64,000 nt of DNA from Trematomus loennbergii (taxonomy: Eukaryota > Chordata > Actinopteri > Perciformes > Nototheniidae), in assembly GCA_012861695.1 (NCBI GenBank), contig JAAOOA010000184.1:186001-250000 (forward strand). The letters run 5' to 3'. Within the stretch, counting starts at the first letter, position 1; the number at the start of each line of letters is the position of its first letter. Under the pieces are notes generated by a model, which saw only the letters and a program-made list of their open reading frames with translations, was not told the DNA's origin and searched no databases. The translations under genes were made by a program, and so were the position numbers. Of the stretch, positions 11,968 through 22,275 are shown piece after piece.

Positions 11968-13745
11968 ATTATAATAATAATAATAATAATAAATTGTATT
12001 TTTATAGCGCTTTTCTCGAACCCAAAGACGCTTTACATTTGGGGAAGGGTAGACAAACAAGGACAGGCAATAAATATAAAAAAATAAAAAAAAGCAGTCA
12101 GGAGGAAGTTGGTTGAGAGGGGGGGGGGCTTATGGATATACAGACTTGAAGAGATGGGTTTTGAGGCGGGACTGGAACAGGGTGAGGCTTCGGGGCTGCC
12201 ACAGAGAAGGCTCTGTCCCCAAAGCTCCGGAGTTTGGCCTTGGGGATGGAAAGCAAACCGGCTGAGGTGGATCTGAGGGACCGGGGTGGTTGGTAGAGGA
12301 TGAGGAGGTCAGTGAGGTAGGGTGGGGCCAGGTGGTGGAGGGCTTTGTAGGTGAGGACCAGGAGTTTGTATTAGATGCGGTGTGAAACGGGGAGCCAGTG
12401 GAGTTCTTTGAGGACCGGGGTGATGTGATGCCATGATTTGGTGTGGGTGAGGAGTCTGGCGGCTGCGTTCTGGACACGCTGAAGTCTATTGAGGGATGTA
12501 GTGCTGATGCCGTAGAGGAGTGAGTTGCAATAGTCAAGGCGGGAGGAGATGAAGGCGTGAATGAGTCGCTCAGCTGCAAGGGCGGGTGAGAGGGGGACGG
12601 AGTTTGGCAATATTGCGGAGGTGGAAAAATGAGGTTTTTACAACTTGGCGGATGTGGGGCTCGAGGGAGAGGGTGGGGTCAAATATAACGCCAAGGTTGC
12701 ATGCCTGGGTGGATGGGGAAACAGGGGTGCCATCGATGGTGAGTGTCAGGTTGGGGGTTTTGCTGAGGGTGGATTTGGAGCCGATGAGGAGGAGTTCAGT
12801 TTTATTGCTGTTGAGTTTGAGGAAGTTGTGTGCCATCCAGGATTTTATTGCAGTCAGACAGGATTCGATGTGGGTGAGGGGGGGGTTGTGGGGGGATTTG
12901 GTGCTGAGGTAAATCTGTGTGTCGTCAGCGTAACAGTGAAAGTCCAGGTTGTAGTGGCGGAGAATCTGACCAAGGGGGAGGATGAAGATGATGAAGAGGA
13001 GGGGGCCGAGTACTGAACCTTGGGGAACACCTTGGGTGACTGAAGCTGTGGCAGAGGAGTGGTTGTTGAGGGAGATGAAGTGGGATCTGTCGGAGAGGTA
13101 GGACTGGAGCCACCTGAGTGCAGTACCTTCGATACCGATATCCTGGAGTCGGGTAGCAGGATGTGTGGCTCACGGTATCGAAGGCTGCACTCAGGTCGAG
13201 GAGGATGAGGATGTTAAGGGAACCGGTGTCAGCAGAGGTGAGGAGGTCATTGAGGACTTTGATGAGTGCCGTTTCTGTGCTGTGGGGACGAAAACCAGAC
13301 TGAAGGGGTTCAAAAAGGTGATTTGTTTGGAGATGGCGGTGGAGTTGTTTGGAGATGATGCGTTCTATTGTTTTTGAGAGAAAGGGGAGGTTGGAGATGG
13401 GGCGGTAATTACTGAGGGAGGAGGGATCCAGACCGGGTTTCTTGAGGATGGGAGTGACAGCAGCAGTTTTGAAGGCAGAGGGAACGGTTCCTTGGGACAG
13501 GGAGGAGTTGAAAAGGTTGACAAGGTAGGGGCAGAGGACGGGAGATGGAGGGAGAAATTGTGGCGGTGGGTGTTGGGGGAGATGTTTGTGTGTCAGATGC
13601 AGTGTATAGGGTGATTAATGGCAGTGATTTTGTCAGAGAAAAACTGGAGGAATGAACTGCATAAAGTGGAAGTGGATGAAGAGAGGGTGTCAGCACGGGG
13701 TTTGAAGAGCTTGTTGACGGTGGAGAAGAGGGTCCTGGGGTTACG
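11968..13745 (-). pseudogene. L2-type LINE, 5'-truncated, RT to 3' end
   Basis: On the minus strand the element runs from about 13,745 down to an ATT microsatellite at about 11,968-11,990, the usual tail of L2-type LINEs. Reading downstream, the RT includes [20 protein letters not shown] and a CYADDTQIY catalytic motif near 12,930, LKLNSNKTELLLIGS near 12,800, then FISSRLDYCNSLLYG and LQRVQNAAARLL, and an ELHWLPV segment near 12,380. These are hallmarks of the L2/CR1 RT C-terminal half. Several frameshifts break the frame, and the endonuclease half is missing. The 3' UTR includes the typical TTTATAGCGCTTTTC segment in reverse. Confidence 0.88.
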
Positions 13746-14533
13746 GGAGGGTTATAAGCTTATTGTGCTCATTTTATGTTGCTATGACTTTGGAATAAAT
13801 AGACGTCTTTAGCCTGCAATACAGAGTAGCAAGGTCAGGTGCAGACACTGGAAGAATACAAGAGTTATTCATAAACAGGACATCACTCCGACCTTGAGCT
13901 TTGGGTGAGCTCCGCTCCCACACATAGCTAGGAAGCAGCCTTATGAAGATTCCACTTTTTCTGTAGAAACGTTAGCGAAAACAAATGACGTATGATGGTG
14001 CCAGAGTAGGGAGGGACTTCCACAGGCCGGCCGAATGCTGATTGGGAGGATAGTGTTGCCAATAGACTCTGTGTGAGTCTGTGCACCTACCAAAGAGAAC
14101 AAAGTCTAAACCATAGTATATCATCTAGTCTTGACCAATCATAAATGTACGGGCAACGCCCTGTGTAATAAAATGTATTGTCGCACGAGGTTCGAGACTC
14201 TTTCCGGAAATAGTGGTTACAGATTACAGCTTTGCTGCCTGTAATTTCTATGACGTGACGGAGTCCTTGGCCAAGTGAATATATATCTTTTGCTCTCTTA
14301 ATAAATAGTTGAACTTAGAAGTCGTTTGTCTTTCCTGAATTTTGAACACAACAAAATGGTGACCCACGACTTGATTCCAAAAAGACGATTGGGAACTCCC
14401 GACTTCGAGTCCGAGGGACTGAAGGACGGCGGAGACCTCCTCCGGAATCCTATCAATACTCACAGGGCCAAAATCAAAGGTGAGCACAAGCCTGTTTATA
14501 ATACCAAAATTCTGCATAGGTAGAATAGGAATG
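13746..14533 (+). mobile_element. Probable LTR end plus leader of a retroelement
   Basis: The stretch contains AATAAA signals (about 13,793, 14,167 and 14,300). It ends in TTTTGAACACAACA, immediately followed by AAATGGTGACCCACGACTTG near 14,352, which has the look of an LTR 3' end next to a tRNA primer-binding site (TGGTGACCC). About 130 bp further, ATCAAAGGTGAGC near 14,480 looks like a splice donor, as in retroviral leaders. No second LTR or coding region follows because a TTAA element begins at 14,538. The 5' edge of the LTR is not resolved. Confidence 0.4.
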
Positions 14534-14537
14534 TTAA

Positions 14538-16435
14538 AGGGCCCATGTCATGCTTTTCCGGTTATTACCCGTCCCCTTGTGTTATGAAGGTTTTTATGCA
14601 TGTAAACGGTGTGCAGAGTCACAAACCCTCAAAGTACACCCTGTAGCGAGTAAAACTCTAACACAGAAAATACCTCCCCAAAACGCCTCGTTGGAGATAC
14701 GTCATTGTCCATTTGAGTCTTCCAGTTAGTTCCGGGTACGGCATGATGTCATGCGGTACCCGGAACTAAATGGACCAATCTGGAAGAGCTATGGCCACAC
14801 CCAGCGGCGCTGGCCACACCCTCTGCCAGCCTAACATTTACTGTTGGAAGCTCTGGTTCAGTTCACAATCGATCCAGTCATGCCAAAGCCAAGGACCTGT
14901 TTCTGAAATGTGAGGGGAAATCTGAGCTGTTTCTCCTACCGACGGAAGAACCACGACGAAGTCAGTGGTTAGTAGATAGTTGGCTTTCCTAGCATGTATG
15001 CTACAAAGCTAAACAACAAGGCTACCTAGAGCTTGAGATGCTAGGGAAGACATTGTTTTTATGCAAGCTAAAAAGAATGACTGAAACGTAGCAGACTACC
15101 GTATAAGATTGCAATTGTAAACACGTTCTTGCTAGCCTAATGTGAACCACTAGCTTTTGTTCATAGTAGGTTGGCATATTACACTGAACAAGCCATTGAC
15201 GCAGTGCTAACTGGGCTAACGAAGTTGCTAGCGTTTCCATATATCAACTCCAATGTTAGCAGATGGCCTTACATGTATCTCATAGCAGGAGAATGTCTGC
15301 ATTCACACACAAAATACTCAGACAGTATACTCCGGGTGATTTACCGTACGCTCAGTACATTATAGTTGGCGTTCCTAACCGAGCTACCGTTCATAGCGTG
15401 TATGCTACCGAGCTAAACAAGAAGGCTACCTAGAGCTAGACATGCTAGGGAAAACATTGTTTTCATGCCAGCTACAATGAATGACCGAACGTAGCAGACT
15501 ACCCGTATAAGATTGCAATTGTAAACATGTTCTTGCTAGCCTAGACTAGCTGTTGTTCATAGTAGGTTGGCATATTACACTGAACAACTAGCAAACGTAG
15601 GTTAGCATATTAGCTGGCAAGCTAACTGTGTTGATTAGATAGATAGATTAGATAGATACACACTCCTACCACAACTACTACTAACGAATCTAAAACAACT
15701 ACGTTTCTCTAATATTTTGTGATTTGCATTTGATTTCGTCCAGCCAGATCAGGAAACTCCTGGCGTATCTGGCGGACAACACATGACGGGATGACCACTC
15801 TGATGCCTCTCCTAAAAAGCCCCGGCAGCAGCTTACAAAGCTGCGATAGGCAAGATGCCGAAAACGCCTATAAGGGGAGGAATGGATGATATACAGTGTA
15901 TATATGTATGTTTACACATGTTCATTTTGTACATTTCTAAAAATAAAATTTGATGGAAATACTTAGTAGCCTTTCTTCCCTGAATTATTTGCTCCTATAA
16001 CATATCATTCATATATAGCAAACCATGATTTGATTTTTCATCAAACAGTAGTAGTTTATTACAGGTAAAAATAACTTACTCTTCTATAACAACAGTTGTA
16101 GGTACAGTTCGGTTAGTTAGCGTATAACATATACGGCTGTACCGACGCCATTGTAAGACTGATGTTCCGCTCAGAGCGAGCCGAAAAAAGCACTGTTAGA
16201 CATGGTGGTTGACTAATCAGAACAGAGTGGCCGAGCTGACCAATCGGAGCACACTGGGCTCACAGGGAGGGGGCAAGAGCTCCAACGAGCCGTTTAGAGA
16301 GAGTGAATACACATACTTTACAGAGATGCTGTATGCGAAACCAATGTGAGTTTGGAAAATTGCACAGTATAAATCTATTTTAGTATACCTCAACAATGGA
16401 ATTATGATCAGTGGAATGGCCATGACATGGGCCCT
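14538..16435. mobile_element. TTAA-flanked non-autonomous DNA transposon, copy 1
   Basis: TTAA flanks both ends (14534-14537 and 16436-16439). Terminal inverted repeats begin AGGGCCCATGTCATG. TTAA targets are shared by piggyBac and Kolobok elements, and no transposase is present to choose between them. The left interior (TGCTTTTCCGGTTATTACCC) differs from the right interior (GATCAGTGGAATGGCCATG), so only about 15 bp is shared between the ends. The middle is full of GCTAGC/TTAGC motifs. Related copies lie at 40,226-41,999 and 57,791-61,473. Confidence 0.85.
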
Positions 16436-16639
16436 TTAAAACTGTGAGTGTTGGTGGATGAAAAGAGAGGTAAAGTAAAAATATATAGTTGGCTGTTTGT
16501 TGTGGGAGAGCAAAGGATATATTTTATTGTAAATGTGCATGCCAGTACCAGGGGTACTAAAACGTCAGGGACGTTGGGAAGTGCCAGGGGCAATAAAAGC
16601 ATCAGGGGTGCTGTGAAAAGCTCCACCGCCGTGTGGAGG

Positions 16640-17520
16640 CTGTGTTTGAATATATGTCTTGTCTGGCAGGCTGGCTCTGCGAGTGCATTGCACATGCCTA
16701 CGGACAGGCGGGGAGAGCCTGCCCCGCAGGGTTCGTGCACACTCCACACTGGCTGTGTCAACAGCCTTATTCAACGGTGTGAGTGTGGAGGATATATGCA
16801 CGGTGGCCCATTACGGGGCCATCCACACTATAGTCCACACACACTCTGCACGGGGTCGGTGTTTGAGTGTGGGTATGGGCACTTGCACTCTCCCTGTGGA
16901 CCTTAGGGACTCGGAGAGGTGGTTGCACAGTGAGCCCATACAGGGCTGGGGATTCTCTCCATCTGCCTATGGGCGGAGGCCCTCAGCACTGTTTTTCGAG
17001 CACACTTTCTGCGAGGCAAGCGCAGCAGAGTGTGCTCTGTCAGCCGCAGCCCAGACATCTCCACGGTCACAACCGGGGTAAAGGAGAGTGTGGGGCAGCA
17101 GCTGCTGAGCAAAAGCCGGTCAGGGACAGTGGGGTGGAATGGTATTGTTGGACGACAGTGCACGTATACATCAGGCACCCACTGTACCCATAGAGTTCAG
17201 TAGAGGGCCGAGCCTGTGCTTATATAACGCCGGGTTACGTATTGTAACCCTTGTTATAAGCACAGGCGGAGCCCTCTACTCAGGGCACTGTCTGTCCTAT
17301 TCCGCTCGCTGAAGAGAGGTGTAGGATGATAGTCAGAGCGAGGCCTCCTTTATACGGTGAGATGCGCACGCATTCAGGTAGGCCCGCCCCAAGGCCGGCT
17401 ACGTCTATAGAAATCTCAGTAGGTGAATGCTTGCATAGAGGGTAGTACCCATAGAGTCCAGTAGAGGGCTCCGCCTGTGCTTATATACAAGGGTTACAAT
17501 ACGCAACCCGGCGTTTCAGG
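16640..17520 (+). pseudogene. DIRS-type retrotransposon 3' fragment (recombinase tail and terminal repeats)
   Basis: The plus strand encodes VRAHSTLAVSTALFNGVSV and EDICT near 16,733-16,805, which matches the catalytic HxxR region of DIRS tyrosine recombinases, although the R position reads L and the catalytic tyrosine region is not recognisable. Downstream, 17,203-17,280 holds an inverted repeat around GGGTTACGTATTGTAACCC, bracketed by AGAGGGC...AGCCTGTGCTTATA and TATAAGCACAGGCGGAGCCCTCT. A related block recurs at about 17,462-17,512. This is the inverted and internal-repeat architecture of DIRS termini. It is a different, more decayed lineage than the minus-strand DIRS at 19.5-27.5 kb. Confidence 0.7.
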
Positions 17521-17845
17521 ACGGGCAGTGACAGGTCCGTTCTTCTATATGTCTGTCGGTCTCAAATCTAAAGGGTACAATAACGATTTTTATCCATTAT
17601 GCAAACAGTGGACACTGTTTATACGCAGCCCTCACAAACCACACGGCCAGATAGCTTATCTAACAGTTAGAACCTACATACGAGACACAACCTTTATAGT
17701 CAGAAAAAAGTGATTATTTTCTGATATTTTACACATATGATATTATGAATACTGTGGGCCTACATACCTTAGTGTGATTATAAGGCATGTGAGTGAATAT
17801 TGGCATGCAAATTCGTTTTTAACATTCGTTCCTATTCATTGTCTC
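17521..17845. other. Short unassigned stretch
   Basis: AT-rich sequence between the DIRS fragment and the AACGTT repeat array. Nothing was recognised. Confidence 0.4.
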
Positions 17846-17864
17846 AATGCGCTCAGACATCTTA

Positions 17865-18111
17865 AGAAAATGATCACCAAAAATGTTAAGAATGTTTTTA
17901 GAGAACGTTATCCTACCTTTCAGAAACATTATGGAACCAAAATAAAACGTCCCGCTGAAAACGTTTTAAGAACAGTAGGGCATAATGTTCTAACAATGTT
18001 ATCAAAAACATCTTAAGAAGGTTATCACAAACATCTTAAGGTTATCACCAAACATTTTAAGAATGTTTTTAGAGAACGTTATCCTACCTTTCACAAGAAC
18101 ATTCTGGGAAC
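17865..18111 (+). repeat. AACGTT-rich repeat array (host of two later insertions), left part
   Basis: Related units recur: AGAACGTTATCCTACCTTTC at about 17,901 and 18,073, with AACATCTTAAG and GTTATCACCAAACATTTTAAG blocks between. The same array continues at 19,438-19,533 and again at 27,538-27,665, showing that it was a single array later split by a solo LTR and by the DIRS element. The type (ending AGAACCAAAAATGTCTAGCTGGGA near 27,638 as short blocks) is a common fish repeat built on AACGTT motifs. Confidence 0.8.
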
Positions 18112-19433
18112 TGAAGGAAAGTGTTGTGCACCGACAAATGCTAGAGAGATGCATGTTATTTACGTTTGCTTTCTCTCATTCCAGGCTTCTGATTATTTTC
18201 ACCTGTGTCTCCTGTGCTCATCAATGTCAGCCCCGCCCCTGATTGGTCCCACCTGTGTCTAGTTACCCTGTGCTTATATTCCCCTGTCTCCCAAGTGTTC
18301 TTTGTCAGTTCGTATTGTCTCTTGCTATGGTCAGGTCTATGCTCTTTGTGCTCTTGTAACGTTTGATTCCTCACTACGTGAGCGCTTTCATTTTGTTCCT
18401 CTATTTTGTCATCTCGGTTAGAGATTTGATAGTTACCTTTTTTGTTGTTCATTGCTGTATTTGGAAAATAAAGTATCTTACAAGTACTTTACCTCTGTCT
18501 CCCGGGTCGTGCAATTGGGTCCTACATCCTAAGTGTCTGAGTTCGTAACAGAAAGAGATATGATTCTACACTGTATTGAAGAAAACATGTATTGTTTGAA
18601 CTGGTTTATGTAATCACAACGGTTTATGGGTAATCATATATATGGAATGTTGTTCTCACTTTCAAACTCACTGACTCAGAGATTCTGTGTTTCATACACC
18701 AACCTGGCCTGGGCTCACCCCTAAAAGCAGATGTCGTCATTAAGGTCGTTAAAGACAAACATTACATCCTTCTTATCATTCCTAAGAGCCAGATGCTGTT
18801 GCTAAGTCATAAAATGTATCGTTAAATAGGTGAAGGAGGATAATTTAGGTGAAAGAATCCCCTGGGAAAGGAATGTAGAGGTAAGATAAGGTAGAAATAA
18901 ACATTGACTTTTGACCTGATCTCACGCTCTGATCCAAAACTCTGATTGAACCCGGCCAGAAGCGAATCCAGCCAATCAGGGCACTTGGAGGAGGTGGTCA
19001 GTTTAAACAGCCCCTCCCCAGGGGCTCTGCTGATTCGCTTGGGAGAAAAATGGGAAGGAAAGAGTTGAGCAATCTCCGCCCCAAAAGTAGGTAGAAATAC
19101 TGATGTTTTGGAGTGTAAAGTTGCTTTTTTGTTTGGTGAGTTGGTTGGTCCAGATATCTGGTCCGAATCGCATCATCAACCTGAAGTCCAATTTCTTTTT
19201 GGTTTGATGAGTGGTTGGTCCGGACGCCTTTATCCGCATCGCATCACAGACCTAAAAGTCTGGGGTACTCGAGTACTCTGTATAACTTGTATATGTGTTT
19301 TGATTTCCTACCAGTAAAACTCAGATAATTGTTATAACTTTTGATTCCGGTGTTTTCAATTCCTTTCTTATTTTAATAGAGATTTCAGCCTCATCCAACG
19401 AACGGCGCGTAGCAGAGGTGTTCTATCCCAACA
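18112..19433 (+). mobile_element. Solo LTR, family B (copy 1), split by a family A solo LTR
   Basis: The element begins TGAAGGAAAG (18112-18121) and ends CCCAACA at 19433. A 4-bp duplication GAAC flanks it (18108-18111 and 19434-19437). After removing the inserted family A LTR it is about 890 bp. Copy 2 at 40,308-41,247 starts TGAAGTAAAA and ends CTCCAACA, confirming the ends. The downstream part (ATTCCGGTGTTTTCAATTCC ... GAACGGCGCGTAGCAGAGG) is the best-conserved stretch and fits a U5. TG...CA ends with a 4-bp duplication fit an LTR of ERV or Gypsy type. No internal genes are present. Confidence 0.85.
18122..18550 (+). mobile_element. Solo LTR, family A (copy 2), nested in LTR B
   Basis: Starts TGTTGTGCACCG and ends GTTCGTAACA as in copy 1 (10,291-10,809). 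It is flanked by a perfect 5-bp duplication GAAAG (18117-18121 and 18551-18555). It lies only 10 bp inside the family B LTR, so it is younger than that insertion. It carries AATAAA at about 18,467. Confidence 0.88.
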
Positions 19434-19437
19434 GAAC

Positions 19438-19533
19438 CAAACTAAACTTCCCGCTGAAACGTTTTAAGACAGTAGGGCATAATGTTCTAACAGTGTTATC
19501 AAAAACATCTTAAGAAGGTTATCAAAAACATCT
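19438..19533 (+). repeat. AACGTT-rich repeat array, middle part
   Basis: Continues the array of 17,865-18,111 (CCCGCTGAAACGTTTTAAG, AACATCTTAAGAAGGTTATC) between the solo LTR and the DIRS element. Confidence 0.75.
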
Positions 19534-19582
19534 GGCGTTACGTACTGTAACCCAGTTCTATGAGTATAGGCGCAGCCCTCTA

Positions 19583-19718
19583 AGGCTATCGCTATTGGGT
19601 AATCCCACTGCGCATGCGCAGCACTGACAGACTTAATCCACGCCCACCTATGACGTGGGCCCCACCTACGGTCTCACTTCCGTATAAATAGGAAGTATGC
19701 CCGTCAATCTGCTCCCAC
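19583..19718 (+). repeat. DIRS left inverted terminal repeat
   Basis: Its reverse complement is found at 27,387-27,523 with only a few differences by eye (for example GACGTGGGCC versus GACGTCGGCC). Confidence 0.88.
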
Positions 19719-20159
19719 ACAAACAGCTTTTCTTCAGCTATTCGCGGAGCCAGTGGGGCCCGAACCTTAGAGGGCTGCGCCTATACTCATAGAAGCTGGG
19801 TTACAATACGTAACCCCAGTTCTATTTCGTATAAGGCTTCGCCCTCTAAGGCTATCGCTATTGGGTTAAGGGCGAAGCAGGATGTAGTCCACGCCCCACT
19901 GGTCCGTCCGTTACCAGAAGTACAAAAACACATCTACTCAATTAATAACCCATGCGTAAAGGAGCATCACAGTCCCTGGAAATATAGCATTTTAAAAAGT
20001 AGAGATAAAAATCCCACTTGTTAAAACGATAAAAGAGGGGAAAAGGGGCAGCTCTCTCAGTGCCGACAGGTAGGAGAGAGGGCACACCGTTCAGTCTCTG
20101 ACATTACTCAATCTGACAGGACACTGAGTACTGAATGAGTAAGAGAGGAATGGGAGACA

Positions 20160-21253
20160 TCCCTCAAATAAAAACGAATAAAAGACAGGGGGAAGACCAA
20201 GATGCCGCAGTGCAAATGTCTTCCACTGTCATTCCTCCGTGCAAAGCCGTAGAGGTTGAAATTCCTCTGATGCTGTGCGCTTTGATGTTTTCCGGGGGAT
20301 TCCCAGAGGAGACATACGCCTGTGACACAGCCTCACACAACCAGTGTGACAGGCGCTGTGCAGACAGAGGCTGCCCTATTGAGTGCTCTCTGTGATGCAC
20401 AAACAGGCGCTGGGATCTACGCAACGTGGCTGTGCGTGCAATATAGCATGACAGCGCACGTACGGGACAGAGGAGATGAGATGTGGCTTCTTCCTCCGAT
20501 GAGTGAGGAGGAGGGAAGAAACCATCCAAAGTTATCACTCTTGATCTAAAAGAGCTTGTGATAACCTTTGGCATAAAAGCCGGGTTAGGGCGCAAAACAG
20601 CTGAGCTGCCATCTCTGGCATGACAGAGAGAGAGCAGACAAATCACTCACCCTTTTAGCTGATGTTAGGGCCAAGAGCAGAGCTACTTTGGCTGACAAGA
20701 ACTTCAGGGGGACCTGATATAAAGGTTCGAATGGAGCTTTACTCAGTGCGCGTAACACCAACGCCAAATCCCATTGAGGCGCCAAAGCGCGTGACACCGG
20801 TCTGAGTCTCTGTACTCCCCGTAGAAAGCGTGTTGTCAGAGGGTGACTAAACACCGTACTGACACCAAACCCTACGTGGCAAGATGAGATGGCAGCAGCG
20901 TACGTTTTGACCGTGCTATAAGCCAAATTCCTGTCTAGTAAGGTCTGGAGGAACGACAGCACGTGAGGCAGGGGGCACGTAACGGGGTCCAGGCTTTTCC
21001 CTACACACCAGCGCTGGAACGCTGCCCATTTGGCTGTGTAGGATGCTCTGGTGGACGCCGCCCTTGAACCCTGAATGGTACTAATAACATTTTTAGAGAG
21101 GCCCATCCCCTCTAAATGTTCCCGTTCAGGGGCCATGCCCACAAACGTTGGCCCAATACTGGGTGACCGCTGATCGCTCCCTCCACCTGGGAGAGAGCGT
21201 CCCTGCGCCACGGAATTTCCCACGGCCTCCCTGACAGCATCCGCTGTAGGCAT
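20160..21253 (-). pseudogene. DIRS tyrosine recombinase (frameshifted)
   Basis: This enzyme inserts the circular DNA copy of DIRS elements. Minus-strand frames give the N-terminal core-binding domain (RAASTRASYTAKWAAFQRWC, then LSFLQTLLDRNLAYSTVKTY), the first catalytic arginine in TSAKRVSDL (codon at 20651-20653), then after a frame change near 20,600-20,640 the C-terminal half with LSAQRLSHWLCEAVSQAY and the HxxR signature AHSIRG (about 20,263-20,280) followed by MTVEDICTAASWSSP. The frame then breaks at a run of five Gs (20188-20192). The catalytic tyrosine (codon 20168-20170, in IRFYLRDVS) is readable only in another frame. So at least two indels inactivate it, although all catalytic residues remain encoded. 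Confidence 0.88.
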
Positions 21254-21385
21254 GGAAACCAGGACGCTCCCGTGCGTTCCGGTGCTATTAAAATCGCTGT
21301 CAGTCTCTCCTCCTGCACTCGGTCCAGGAACCGAGGGATCAGAGGGACTGGTGGGAAAGCGTATAACAACACCTTTGGGGCCTGT
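21112..21385 (-). pseudogene. DIRS pol C-terminal, methyltransferase-like region
   Basis: After the RNase H segment the minus-strand reading shifts frame around 21,368-21,385 and continues as PPVPLIPRFLDRVQEERLT, ILIAPERTGASWFPCL and LSGRPWEIPWR. This position and sequence match the region between RNase H and recombinase that in DIRS elements corresponds to a DAM-type methyltransferase-like domain. No catalytic motif could be verified by eye. It overlaps the recombinase start region. Confidence 0.6.
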
Positions 21386-22275
21386 GTGCGAACGCGTCCA
21401 CGCCCAGGGGGGGGTGGTCCTGCGTTCTCAGGGAGAACCAGAGGGCACACTGCGCGTTCTCGCGTGCAGCGAACAGATCCACCTCCGCTCTCCCGAACCT
21501 GCTCCATACCTGGGAGACCAATTCGGGGTGGAGGCTCCAGTCCCCTTGGCGAGGACCTCCTCTGGACATGAGGTCCGCCCCTCTGTTCAACACGCCGGGA
21601 ATATACACCGCTCTGATAGAGAGTACGTGTGTTTGCGCCCAGCACAGCAGCCGCCTGGCTGTGCTCAGCAGCTGCGCTGATCGTACGCCTCCCTGGCGAT
21701 TTATGTATGCCGCCGCTGCTCTGTTGTCTGTCCGAATCAACACATGTTGATTGAACAGCAACGGGGCGAAGTGCTGGATTACTCTCCATACGGAGATTAA
21801 CTCCAGCACGTTTATGTGGAGAGACATGTGAGCCGGCCACTGTCCCCCCACTGCCTGCGACATGCACGTTCCTCCCCAGCCTGCGAGAGATGCGTCTGTG
21901 AACACCGCTGTGTGTGACGTCACTCTGCCCAGGGGAACCCCCACTGACAGGACGTGGAGATTTTTCCAATAGGCTAAATCCAAACCCACGGAAGGGGGAA
22001 TGTACACCATGCGTCTCTTCTGCCGCACGGGGTCGATGTGCAGGCGAATAAACCACCTCTGGAGTCTCCTCATGTGAAGGAGTCCCAGAGGGATCACCAC
22101 GTGACCAGCTGACATCATGCCCAACAGCTGCATCACGGAGAGGGCTGTCACCACCCTGCGAGGTGTGACGCGTCGGAGGAGAGCTGTCACTTTCTCCACT
22201 CTCTGCTGTGAGAGTCGCGCTCTCATGAGGGCTGAGTTCAATTCCACTCCCAGAAAATGATAACCTGGGAGGGAA
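21386..22275 (-). pseudogene. DIRS pol RNase H domain
   Basis: The frame picks up from the RT after a frameshift near 22,250-22,300 (HFLGVELNSALMRARLSQQR). It contains the RNase H signature FTDASLAGWGG near 21,870-21,900, LHINVLELISVWRVIQHF, the DNR motif in RTDNRAAAAYINRQGG, and GVLNRGADLMSRGG near 21,590. The order and motifs match the RNase H of DIRS pol, which removes the RNA strand during reverse transcription. Confidence 0.88.

Noticed and set aside
12586..13016. 108- and 123-codon plus-strand frames
   Set aside because: Antisense shadows of the minus-strand L2 LINE RT.
15600..15660. TAGATAGATTAGATAGATA-like short tandem motif as a possible CRISPR or satellite
   Set aside because: Only a few units; it also occurs in the related palindromic element at 60,678-60,700, so it is a simple repeat within the TTAA family.
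16408..17193. Several overlapping 80-150-codon frames on both strands
   Set aside because: Only the short recombinase-like segment near 16.73-16.80 kb resembles a protein; the remainder are chance frames in GC-richer DIRS sequence.
21252..21680. 142-codon plus-strand frame within the DIRS region
   Set aside because: It is antisense to the methyltransferase-like/RNase H coding region and has no protein-like motif.
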